This document shows, piece after piece, positions 19,857-28,622 of a stretch of 64,000 nt of DNA. The stretch's first letter is position 1; each line of letters begins with the position of its first letter. Source of the DNA: Terriglobia bacterium (GTDB taxonomy: Bacteria; Acidobacteriota; Terriglobia; Terriglobales; Acidobacteriaceae). The DNA is taken from contig JAIQFA010000004.1 in assembly GCA_020073525.1 (NCBI GenBank), positions 62,001 to 126,000 on the forward strand, written 5' to 3'. Under the pieces are notes generated by a model, which had not been told where the DNA came from, ran no database searches, and saw nothing but the letters and a program-made list of their open reading frames with translations. The translations under genes and the position numbers were made by a program.

Positions 19857-21864
19857 TCGGAGCATTCTTGATCGAGATTGTGTTAAATCGGAGGCCGGCG
19901 ATCGGCCGCAGTCTCTTCGCACTTCCTATCTTGTGCTGTGCGCTGTCTCTGCTGGCGGCCGCGGACCCAGTACTTCCCTATCTGCTCAGCGACCACATGG
20001 TCCTGCAGCGAGGCCGTGAGATCAACATCTGGGGCAAAGCAGCTGCGGCCGAGAAGATCTCAGTCAGCTTGGCAGGGCACACGCGTACGGTTAATGCGAA
20101 TTCCAGAGGCCGTTGGGTCGTGCATTTCGCAGCCCTGCCGGCGGGCGGACCGTTCACGCTCAAAGTGGCCGGCAAGAAAACCATCCGCATTAAGGATGTG
20201 ATGATTGGCGAGGTCTGGATTGCGTCCGGCCAGTCCAACATGGCCTTTGCCATGAGCGGATCCGCCGGTGCAGCCGAGGAGATCCCAAAGGCCGATTACC
20301 CGAACCTCCGGCTGTTCACGGTTCCAAAACGAGACGCACTCGATCCGCAACCTGACACCCTGCCGGCAAAATGGCAGGCCTGCACTCCTGACACAGTAAA
20401 GGAATTCTCCGCGGTCGCATACTATTTCGCGCGCGATCTTCATCGCAAGTTGAATGTACCCATCGGCATCATCGAGAGCGCCTGGCCCGGTACAACCATC
20501 GAGGAGTGGATTGCCCCCGAGGCGGCTCAGCGCGATCCGCAAATCAGGCCCATGCTCGACGAATGGAACCATTCCGAAGGTGACGCATTCACTGCCAATC
20601 GAACCCCATTCGATCTCGAGTTCGATGACTTCGAGTTGCTTCCAGACCCATCGGGCTCCGGCAAACCGCTTTCGCTTGCCACCTTCGATGACGGGCGCGC
20701 CAGCACTGCTCTCGGCGGTAATTGGTCCTACGACTGGAAAGAGGCTCCCTAGACGACATTCGAGCTCATCGCTCCCGGACGTGGCGGAACGGATTCGCCG
20801 CTCACGTCGCGGGTGCTATCGATGCCTCCGACGGTTCGCGCGTAGTGGCCAAATTCCACCAGGATGGATCGCCCGCGGACCTGAGCACTTATGCCGGCCT
20901 CCGCTTCTGGGTGCGCGGCAACGGCTCGTTTCGCCTGCACTCCCTTCAGCCGACGATCACTGACTGGGACGACTACGGCACGCAATTAATGCATGCATCG
21001 GCTGACTGGAAGCCGGTCACCATCTGGTTCCGCGATCTGCGACAGGAAGGGTGGGGAGTAGTCAACGATTTGACTCCGTCGACGCTAACCGGCTTCTCGA
21101 TCGAAAACGTTCCGACTAGCGGCTACCCGCATCGCCCCGCGTCCGGCCTATATCAAGGGATGATTGTTCCGCTGCTTCCATACCCGTTCCGCGGCGCGAT
21201 CTGGTACCAGGGGGAGAGCAACGCACCGAAGGCGCAGCAATATCGGCTTTTGCTGATTGACCTCATCCAAAGTTGGCGATCCGCCTCGCATAATAAGGAT
21301 ATGCAGTTCCTGGTTGTGCAATTACCAAATCACGGGGCGGTTCCAGAGCAACCAACCGAATCCGACTGGGCAGAGTTGCGTGAAGCGCAGTTACTCACGG
21401 CGAAACAACTCCCCGGTACGGGCTTGGCGGTGACAATTGATGTGGGCGATCCCAAGGACATCCATCCCCATCGCAAAGCCGAAGTCGGTGAGCGGCTCGC
21501 ACTTTGGGCGATGGGTACTACATATAAGGAACCGATCGTCTTTTCCGGACCCTTATATGACTCCATGGCAATCGAAGGGAATAAGATCAGAATTCGATTC
21601 ATCCACACCGGCAGCGGCCTGCTGGCAAAAGGCGGAGTCCTGCAAGGATTCTCAATCGCAGGCTCGGACCAAAAGTTTTATTGGGCCTCGGCGGAAATCG
21701 ATGGCGATTCTGTCGTTGTTTCCACTCCCCAGGTTCCGGCCCCTCTGGCGGTCCGCTATGCCTGGGCCGACAGCCCGGAATGCAACCTCTATAACAATGA
21801 TGGCTTGCCCGCGTCTCCCTTCCGCACGGATACATGGCGCTTTGCGACTCGAGCCCAGCAATGA
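19853..21864 (+). pseudogene. sialate O-acetylesterase-like, disrupted by an in-frame stop and a frameshift
   Basis: N-part in ORF 19853..20752 (GEVWIASGQSNMAFAMSG) and C-part in ORF 20722..21864 (GAIWYQGESNAPKAQQYR). TAG at 20750-20752 interrupts WKEAP*TTFELIAPGRGG, then a 1-nt loss near 20800 moves the frame to NGFAAHVAGAIDASDGSR. Confidence 0.85.
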
Positions 21865-22110
21865 ATCGAGATATCAAGTTCCTCGGGATTGATGTCGGCA
21901 CTGGCGGCACACGCGCTCTGATCACGGACGAGCGCGGGAAGGTCGTTGCATCCGGAGCCGAGGAACACACACCGTTTGCATCTCCGCAACTGGGATGGGC
22001 GGAGCAGATTCGACGAGGTGCTCCCGCCCGCAATTATCTGGTGCGCCCAACGTTGGCATCCAGCAGGCCGCGCCATGCATCTGCCCAAAGAATCGGACGA
22101 CACCTGATCG
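21861..22110 (+). pseudogene. rearranged remnant of an FGGY (xylulokinase-like) kinase gene
   Basis: MNRDIKFLGIDVGTGGTRALITDERGKVVASGAEEHTPFASPQLGWAEQ (21861..22007), then frameshifted DEVLPPAIIWCAQR (22012..22053), then on the minus strand GQMHGA/LLDAN. Confidence 0.7.
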
Positions 22111-22159
22111 GGAAAGACAATCACCGTCGTCCCATAGGTGCGTATTTCTTGGAGGAACC

Positions 22160-24268
22160 ATGCCATCACCTCGTGTCATCTCGCTTGTAGCCGCTTATCT
22201 CCTGGTCACGCTGTTTGCTGCAGGCCAACCAGACTCCAGAGCTGCGTCCGCGCAAAAATCGGCTGCCATTCCCACCCAGATCCCCGGGCAAGACGCGATT
22301 CTGATGGGCACCGATTGGTATCCCGAGCAGTGGCCCGAGTCGCGCTGGGAAGAAGACCTTCGCATGATGGAAGTCGCGAACCTGAAGGTCGTCCGCATTG
22401 CCGAGTTTGCCTGGAGCCGAATGGAGCCCTCCGAAGGCCACTATGATTTTGACTGGTTGGATCGCGCGATTGCTCTCGCCGCCAAGCATCACATCGTCTC
22501 GGTAGTGGGCACACCGACAGCAGGGCCTCCCGCATGGCTGACCCAGAAATATCCCGACACTCTGCGTGTGGACGAGCACGGCCAGCGCGCCACGCACGGC
22601 AATCGCGCGCATGGTTCGGTGAGTTCCCCGCGCTATCGCGACTTCTGTCACCGCATTGCCGAGCAGATGGCTCTTCACCTCGGACACAATCCCAACGTAG
22701 TCGGCTGGCAAATTGACAATGAATACGGCTATGCCATGATGTCCTACGACGACATCACGCGCCAGCAATTTCAGGATTGGCTGAAAGCGAAATACAAAAC
22801 GCTCGACAACTTAAATACCCTTTGGACCACCTCGTACTGGAGCCAGACTTATGACAACTGGGAGGAAATCCCGATTCCAATTGGCGGCCACAATCCCGGT
22901 CTGATGCTGGATTGGAAACGCTTCGTCACCTATTCCTGGACCTCCTATCAACAGAATCAGATTGACGCCATCCGCCAACACGCCGACGCGCGCCAGTTCA
23001 TCACCGGCAACTTCATGGGTTTCTTCGACGGATTCGATCACTATCCGATCACCGAGCCGCTCACCTTCGCCTCCTGGGATGACTACGTAGGCAGCGGCCA
23101 CGTCGATCCCGCATTTAACGGCCTCTCCCACGATCTGACCCGCGGCTTCAAGCGGCAGAACTTCTGGGTGATTGAGACGCAGCCCGGAGCCGTGAACTGG
23201 GCATCGGTCAACAATTTCCTGAATCGCGGTGAAGCGCGCGCCATGGCGTGGCAAGCCATCGGCCACGGCGCCGACGACGTCAATTACTGGCAGTGGCGGA
23301 GCGCGCTCAACGGGCAGGAGGAAATTCACGGCGTTCTCGTCGGCCCTGACGGCACGCCTGTTCCGTTCCTGGACGAGGTCAGTCAGACGGCTCATGAGTT
23401 TGCTCAGGTCGAGAGCAGCTTCCGCGACACGACACCTGTCTCACAGGTGGCGTTGCTTTATTCCTATGACAGTCACTGGTCGATTCAGTTCCAGAAACAT
23501 ACCGAGAAATACGACGATGTGGTCTTGCTGAAGAGCTATTACCGCGCGCTGCGGCAAATTTCGCAGTCGATCGATGTGGTCAGCGCCTACGCCCCGCTCG
23601 ATAGCTACAAGCTCGTGGCCGCGCCCGATCTGAACGTGCTGCCGAAGGATCTTGCGGATCACTTGCTGGAGTATGTGCGCAATGGCGGCCATCTCGTCCT
23701 GGGTCCACGCTCCGGCCTGAAAGATGAATTCAACGCTCTCTTGCCACAACGACAGCCGGGATTCCTCGTCGACGCTCTGGGGGCACGCGTCGAGCAGTAT
23801 TACGCCCTTGAAAAAGATTTCCCCGTTTCCGGCGCGTGGGGCAACGGAGAAGCAAGCATCTGGGCGGAACAACTGAAGACTCAGGCTCCCGGCGGCGAAG
23901 TCCTTTTGCAATACGGCAAGAGCAACGGATGGCTCGACAATCAGCCGGCCGTCATCACGCGCGCCTACGGCAAGGGCCGAATCACCTACATCGGCGCGAT
24001 CCTGGACGACAAGCTGATGGCGGCGGCAGCCGAATGGATGACGCACAAGTCCGGAGTTACGCCGGTGTTCGGGCCGGTGCCGGAGGGCGTCGAGGTCAGC
24101 CGCCGTGTCGGCCCCGGAAAGCAAGTTTTCGTTCTCATCAACTACTCGCAGGATACCCGCCGAGTGAATCTGCCTCATGCCATGAATCTTGTGCTCGGCG
24201 GCAAGCAGGGCGACGCGGTCGATCTGCCTCCATACGGAGTCGCCGTCGCTGTAGATAACCGCAAGTGA
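22160..24268 (+). CDS. secreted beta-galactosidase, GH42 (copy 2)
   Basis: Start at ATG 22160 after GGAGG inside ORF 21995..24268; signal peptide MPSPRVISLVAAYLLVTLFAAG; MGTDWYPEQWPESRWEEDLRMMEVANLKVVRIAEFAWSRMEP, GWQIDNEYG. Confidence 0.9.
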   Translation: MPSPRVISLVAAYLLVTLFAAGQPDSRAASAQKSAAIPTQIPGQDAILMGTDWYPEQWPESRWEEDLRMMEVANLKVVRIAEFAWSRMEPSEGHYDFDWLDRAIALAAKHHIVSVVGTPTAGPPAWLTQKYPDTLRVDEHGQRATHGNRAHGSVSSPRYRDFCHRIAEQMALHLGHNPNVVGWQIDNEYGYAMMSYDDITRQQFQDWLKAKYKTLDNLNTLWTTSYWSQTYDNWEEIPIPIGGHNPGLMLDWKRFVTYSWTSYQQNQIDAIRQHADARQFITGNFMGFFDGFDHYPITEPLTFASWDDYVGSGHVDPAFNGLSHDLTRGFKRQNFWVIETQPGAVNWASVNNFLNRGEARAMAWQAIGHGADDVNYWQWRSALNGQEEIHGVLVGPDGTPVPFLDEVSQTAHEFAQVESSFRDTTPVSQVALLYSYDSHWSIQFQKHTEKYDDVVLLKSYYRALRQISQSIDVVSAYAPLDSYKLVAAPDLNVLPKDLADHLLEYVRNGGHLVLGPRSGLKDEFNALLPQRQPGFLVDALGARVEQYYALEKDFPVSGAWGNGEASIWAEQLKTQAPGGEVLLQYGKSNGWLDNQPAVITRAYGKGRITYIGAILDDKLMAAAAEWMTHKSGVTPVFGPVPEGVEVSRRVGPGKQVFVLINYSQDTRRVNLPHAMNLVLGGKQGDAVDLPPYGVAVAVDNRK

Positions 24269-24295
24269 TTCACAGTCTGGACAGCGACACCCTCG

Positions 24296-24326
24296 GCAGA
24301 CTGACAATTCCGAATTGTCAGTCTGC
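24296..24326. repeat. perfect 31-bp inverted repeat (14-bp arms, CCG spacer)
   Basis: GCAGACTGACAATT-CCG-AATTGTCAGTCTGC between GH42 and sigma factor; no T-run follows. Confidence 0.85.
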
Positions 24327-24433
24327 TCGGCTTCCGGATGAAAAGGGTGACAAATCGTGCCGCTCCCTTCGGCACCCACGCTGCCTCTTGACCGCCTTCG
24401 CCGCTCCCGATAGCCTCTTTTCATCACCCTTTC

Positions 24434-25234
24434 ATGGCCGCCTCCGACACTCCCGACGCTCGGCCTGTAAGTGATTCACGGGAGGGCACTTCCGCGCACA
24501 CGCGTGCCTCGGAAGACAAGCAACTTTCTCCCCCGAATGGGGTTTCTACTGATGTGAGCAGCGTGGCCATTGATGGCGGAGTGCTCGATCGGGGGCTGCT
24601 GAACCGGGCGGGAGCGTCGTCGTCTGCGCCCGTTACCATGGCAAATTCCCTCGAGGCCGTTTCCGACGTCGACGTGATGCTGCGGGTGAAGACAGGTGAC
24701 GAGTCCGCCTTCGCATACCTGGTTCAGAAATACCGACGGCCGATGGTCGGATTCATGTACCGCTTGTGCCACAACCCGTCGACCGCCGAGGAGCTGGCGC
24801 AGGAAGTGTTTCTGCGCGTGTACCGCTCGCGCACGAGCTACGAGCCGAGCGCCAAGTTCACGACCTGGCTGTATCGCATCGCGACCAACCTGGCGGTGAA
24901 CCACGCGCGCGATACGCGCCACGAGCGTCCGGAGAATACGCTGCGCCTGGATGAACCGGACCAGGAAACGGGCACGACGCCCGACTTGGCCGACGACTCG
25001 CTCACCGCGGAAGAACAGATCTTGAAGCGGGAGCGGCTGGCGGCCATCCGCAGCAAAGTGAACGCGCTGCCCGAGCGCCAGCGCGTGGCGGTTATCATGC
25101 ACAAGTATCAGCAAATGGATTACCGCGAGATCGCGGGCGTGCTGAAGCTGAGCGAGTCCGCCACCAAGTCGTTGCTGTTCCGCGCCTACGAGACATTGCG
25201 CGAGCAGCTCAAAGAGTTTGTTTCGGGGAAGTAG
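24434..25234 (+). CDS. ECF RNA polymerase sigma factor
   Basis: 266 aa ORF; conserved core begins DVDVMLRVKTGDESAFAYLVQKY; LAQEVFLRVYRSRTSYEPSAKFTTWLYRIATNLAVNHARD; region 4 YREIAGVLKLSESATKSLLFRAYETL. Start may be ATG 24638. Confidence 0.9.
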   Translation: MAASDTPDARPVSDSREGTSAHTRASEDKQLSPPNGVSTDVSSVAIDGGVLDRGLLNRAGASSSAPVTMANSLEAVSDVDVMLRVKTGDESAFAYLVQKYRRPMVGFMYRLCHNPSTAEELAQEVFLRVYRSRTSYEPSAKFTTWLYRIATNLAVNHARDTRHERPENTLRLDEPDQETGTTPDLADDSLTAEEQILKRERLAAIRSKVNALPERQRVAVIMHKYQQMDYREIAGVLKLSESATKSLLFRAYETLREQLKEFVSGK

Positions 25235-25245
25235 AGGGAAGCTGT

Positions 25246-25746
25246 ATGAATTGCACTCAAATTCGCGAACTGTTGCCGGACCTGGCCGCTGGCATGGACG
25301 CTTCGACACCGGAGGTCGAGAAGCATATCGCATCTTGTGGCGCCTGTGCCGCCCATCTGCGCGACTTGAAGAACACCATGGCACTGCTGGATGAATGGCA
25401 GGCGCCCGAGCCGTCTCCATATTTCGACACCCGTCTACAGGCGCGTCTGCGCGAGGAAATGGCGCGCCCGGCTGCGGGATGGCTGAGTTGGCTGCGGCGT
25501 CCGGCGTGGGCCATGTCGCTCGCTGCCGTACTATTTGCTGGAGCGCTGACAATGGGCACAGTAGGCAAGTCGTATATCTTCGTGGCCGAAGGCATTCCGA
25601 CCGGGCCTCCCCCCCTCGCGCTGCCGGTGCAGCCGGGAACGGCGGTCGGCGATCTGCAGGCGTTGGAAAGAAATGACGAGTTGTACGCCGATTTCGATAT
25701 GCTCGACGACCTTCAGGTGCAGGACGACGTGACGGCGAATCCGTAA
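25246..25746 (+). CDS. anti-sigma factor with zinc-finger-type N-terminus
   Basis: 166 aa; MNCTQIRELLPDLAAGMD...VEKHIASCGACAAHLRDL (HxxxCxxC), one TM, directly downstream of sigma gene. Confidence 0.82.
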   Translation: MNCTQIRELLPDLAAGMDASTPEVEKHIASCGACAAHLRDLKNTMALLDEWQAPEPSPYFDTRLQARLREEMARPAAGWLSWLRRPAWAMSLAAVLFAGALTMGTVGKSYIFVAEGIPTGPPPLALPVQPGTAVGDLQALERNDELYADFDMLDDLQVQDDVTANP

Positions 25747-25758
25747 GATTGCTTTTCT

Positions 25759-25816
25759 GTAGAGACGCGGCTTGCCGCGTCTCCCGCAGCCGAGACGGGG
25801 CAAGCCCCGTCTCTAC
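25759..25816. repeat. REP-like palindromic element, family A (double hairpin)
   Basis: GTAGAGACGCGGCTTGCCGCGTCTC-CCGCAGCC-GAGACGGGGCAAGCCCCGTCTCTAC. Confidence 0.88.
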
Positions 25817-25831
25817 GACAAGGGACAATTC

Positions 25832-26494
25832 ATGTTGGGCCGGAAAAAAATTGCGAGCTGTCTGGCAGTGCTTCTACTGCTGAGCCCGTCGTTTGCCCAA
25901 ATCCGGCGCTCGCCTCCGCCACCTCCGCGGCAACAGCATCCGCAATCGCAACATGCGGATGGGCAATGGCACCGCTTTCAGAAAGAAGATCATCCGAACT
26001 CCGGCCGTCCCAACGAATTCCGTCCGCCTCAAAATCAGCCCGGCCACGCCGGAAACTGGTTACGACGCTACAAAGATCTCCCCCCGGCACAGCAGCGCCG
26101 CGCGCTGGAAAATGATTCGCAATTTCGCCGGCTTCCACCGCAGCGACAAGCCGAATTGCAAAGGCGATTGCAGCGTTTTTCCAGCCTGCCTCCGCAACAG
26201 CAGGAGCGCGTGCTTAACCGGATGGAAACCTGGGAACACCTGACGCAGAACCAGAAGCAGCAAGCGCGGCAACTCTTCCAGGAGTTCCGGCAGTTGCCGC
26301 CGGACCGTCGCCAGGCCGTGAACCGAGCGATCCGCAGCATGCGCGGCCTCAGTCCGGAACAGCGCGACCAACTCATCAACTCCGACCAGTTCAGGAGCGC
26401 GTTCTCGCCCTATGAACGTAGCCTGCTCGGCGGAGCCGCGCACCTCCCGTTGGCTCCCGGCGACGGCATCCAAGCCGGTCCACCTGAGGAATAA
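25832..26494 (+). CDS. DUF3106-like exported Gln/Arg-rich protein
   Basis: ATG 25832; signal peptide MLGRKKIASCLAVLLLLSPSFAQ; repeated LPPxxQxRxLxNxxxFRxLPPQxQ pattern. Confidence 0.72.
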   Translation: MLGRKKIASCLAVLLLLSPSFAQIRRSPPPPPRQQHPQSQHADGQWHRFQKEDHPNSGRPNEFRPPQNQPGHAGNWLRRYKDLPPAQQRRALENDSQFRRLPPQRQAELQRRLQRFSSLPPQQQERVLNRMETWEHLTQNQKQQARQLFQEFRQLPPDRRQAVNRAIRSMRGLSPEQRDQLINSDQFRSAFSPYERSLLGGAAHLPLAPGDGIQAGPPEE

Positions 26495-26500
26495 GGTGCT

Positions 26501-26524
26501 GCCCCTAAAGGGGCGTCTGATTTT
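26501..26524 (+). terminator. hairpin followed by short T-run
   Basis: GCCCCTAAAGGGGC then GTCTGATTTT just after the DUF3106 stop. Confidence 0.45.
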
Positions 26525-26600
26525 GTAGGGAATTACGGCATCGCTGAAGCGATACCCTGATACGAACCCCGGTCTCTCCGCAATCTACTGGAAGCAAGTA

Positions 26601-26642
26601 ACCGAGAACCGGGAACTGAGAACTCCAAGCTAGAAGCTAGCA
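26601..26642 (+). repeat. period-7 array (heptamer family), degenerate
   Basis: CCGAGAA CCGGGAA CTGAGAA CTCCAAG CTAGAAG CTAGCAG in an intergenic gap. Confidence 0.65.
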
Positions 26643-26646
26643 GTCC

Positions 26647-26829
26647 CTACCGCCGAATCAGCGCCATCACCCATCCCGCGAGAAAAACTCCGCCGACGAA
26701 GAGCGCGAAACAGTAGAGGCCGTACTTGACCTGTTCCATGGTCGAGTTACGCTGGGTGATGCCGAAGACGATCGACGCGAACAGCGCGAACACCACCGCA
26801 GCCGAGAAGTGCGACAAGTTGATGGTCAC
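26647..26829 (-). CDS. small two-TM hypothetical protein
   Basis: 60 aa, MTINLSHFSAAVVFALFASIVFGITQRNS...; ATGA-type overlap with upstream gene. Confidence 0.6.
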   Translation of the reverse strand: MTINLSHFSAAVVFALFASIVFGITQRNSTMEQVKYGLYCFALFVGGVFLAGWVMALIRR

Positions 26830-27251
26830 GGTTTCTTCCCCAGCGCAATGTGGTGCGCGTCCGCCGCGGCGATGAAGTTCAAGAGGCCGGCGACGATCAG
26901 AAACGTCTTGCCATAATCCGCCGCGGCATTCGCCGCCATCACGTTACCCCAGTCCATGATGCGCGCCAGAAAGTAGAGCACTCCCGAACCCACGTCGCCA
27001 ACGAAGCCCAGTATGTCGAGGATGTCGCCGCCGTTCGGCTTGTAGATCCGTCCCTGCATGCCCAAACCAATCAGGAACATAGCGACCACTGAGATCAGCA
27101 GCAAAATGCCGCGCCCATAGCGCTTCAGCAGGATGTGTCCGCCGCCCGGAACCAGCCAGCCCACAATCGGCGCGACCACTGCCATGGTCGTGAGCGGGTA
27201 CTCCGGCTCAGTCGGTGTATTTTTTGATTTATCTGTTGTCGGCTTGGCCAT
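26826..27251 (-). CDS. DUF6677-like membrane protein
   Basis: 141 aa; AVVAPIVGWLVPGGGHILLKRYGRGILLL and several TM segments. Confidence 0.65.
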   Translation of the reverse strand: MAKPTTDKSKNTPTEPEYPLTTMAVVAPIVGWLVPGGGHILLKRYGRGILLLISVVAMFLIGLGMQGRIYKPNGGDILDILGFVGDVGSGVLYFLARIMDWGNVMAANAAADYGKTFLIVAGLLNFIAAADAHHIALGKKP

Positions 27252-28424
27252 TCAGATGGTCACGATCTCACGTTGAATTTTACCAGTCACCTCGGCGCTT
27301 CCGGGCCGCACCAGGACGTCCACTTCCAGGCGCACGCCGAACTCGGGCAGGTAGATCCCGGGCTCAACCGAGAACAAGGAATTGGGCAGAATGCGGCGCT
27401 CGTCGTGAATTTCAAGATCATCCATATTCGCGCCGTTGGAATGCACTTCGGTGCCAATCGAGTGGCCGGTGCGGTGGATGAAATAATCTCCGTATTTCGC
27501 CTTCTTGATGTGGGCGCGTACCGCGTGATCCACTTCCCATCCGGCGATCGGCCGGGCAGCAGCAATGCCATCCTGAACCGTCTTCACGCCGATATCACGC
27601 GCTTCGCTCACAATCGTGAAAATCTCACGCTGCCGATCCGACGGAGCCTTGCCCACGAGTCCCACCCACGTGATGTCGTAGAAAACCGCGCCCGGCGTAT
27701 TCTTCTTCGCCCAGACGTCCAGCAGCACAAAGTCGCCTTCACGAATCGGCACCGGACGGCTTGCACTCGGCTCGTAGTGCGGGTTGCCGCTGTTGGCGTT
27801 CACGGCCACGATCGGCGGATCGTCGGTCACCATGTTCTCGCGCTGGAACGCTTCCATGAAGAACTGCTGGATTTCATGTTCGTAAGCGCCGCCGCTGCGC
27901 ACGCGCCGTCCAATTTCCTTGAAAGCTTCGGCGGTGACCGCGTCAATCACATCGCGCGCCGCGAAGTGCGACTTGATCTGCTCATCCGTCAGGGTCGCTT
28001 CAAACTGCGCGATCAGGTCCGCGGCGCTGACAATGTTCTTGCCCAGCCCGCGAATCATGTCCGCCGTTCCCGCATCCACCATGGAGATGGTGAAAACAAA
28101 ATTGTTGGGCGAGTACTGCATGGCCACGTCGCGATGCGGGGCCAGCATATGCTTCAAACCGTCGAACAGTTCCTGCCATCCGGCATATTGTTTCTTCACG
28201 CCAGGCAGAGTATCCAGATGTCCCGATTCGATCTTGTGAACCAGTTTGGTGGGCTCACCTTTGGCGGGGATGAGGTAGTACCAGCGCCGCGTAACCATGA
28301 GCCCATCGGGCAGCCCGAGAACGCGGTACGAGATCGGGTCGCGATGGTGATGATCGTAAAAAAGCCAAGCGTCGATGTTGCGCTCGCGTAAGGCGCGCTG
28401 GATGGCAGACAGATCCATAGACAA
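27252..28424 (-). CDS. M24 family metallopeptidase (Xaa-Pro dipeptidase-like)
   Basis: 390 aa; DFVLLDVWAKKNTPGAVFYDITWVG, FIHRTGHSIGTEVHSNGANMDDLE, EPGIYLPEFGVRLEVDVLV. Confidence 0.92.
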   Translation of the reverse strand: MSMDLSAIQRALRERNIDAWLFYDHHHRDPISYRVLGLPDGLMVTRRWYYLIPAKGEPTKLVHKIESGHLDTLPGVKKQYAGWQELFDGLKHMLAPHRDVAMQYSPNNFVFTISMVDAGTADMIRGLGKNIVSAADLIAQFEATLTDEQIKSHFAARDVIDAVTAEAFKEIGRRVRSGGAYEHEIQQFFMEAFQRENMVTDDPPIVAVNANSGNPHYEPSASRPVPIREGDFVLLDVWAKKNTPGAVFYDITWVGLVGKAPSDRQREIFTIVSEARDIGVKTVQDGIAAARPIAGWEVDHAVRAHIKKAKYGDYFIHRTGHSIGTEVHSNGANMDDLEIHDERRILPNSLFSVEPGIYLPEFGVRLEVDVLVRPGSAEVTGKIQREIVTI

Positions 28425-28480
28425 AGGGTTATTCTACACGACGGCTGGCTCTGGCCGGATTTCCAGAGCGGGAAGGTTGT

Positions 28481-28505
28481 GTAGAGACGGGGCTTGCCCC
28501 GTCTC
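28481..28505. repeat. REP-like element, family A (single hairpin, second half degraded)
   Basis: GTAGAGACGGGGCTTGCCCCGTCTC. Confidence 0.85.
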
Positions 28506-28622
28506 CTTTGGACGCGGCAGAGAACGCGACGTCACTGCCACGCGCCTGCGGTTTGTGGTAAAGAATAGTGTAATGCCAAAGCACGCCTCTGGCAGTCCCA
28601 ACCCGCGAAAATCTGGTGCACG

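Noticed and set aside
21789-22169. 126-aa and 85-aa minus-strand ORFs containing GQMHGA
   Set aside because: Not real genes; better explained as an inverted fragment of a decayed FGGY kinase.
24476-25828. 450-aa minus-strand ORF
   Set aside because: Antisense to a clear ECF sigma / anti-sigma pair and begins inside the palindromic repeat (VETGLAPS...); GC-rich shadow ORF.
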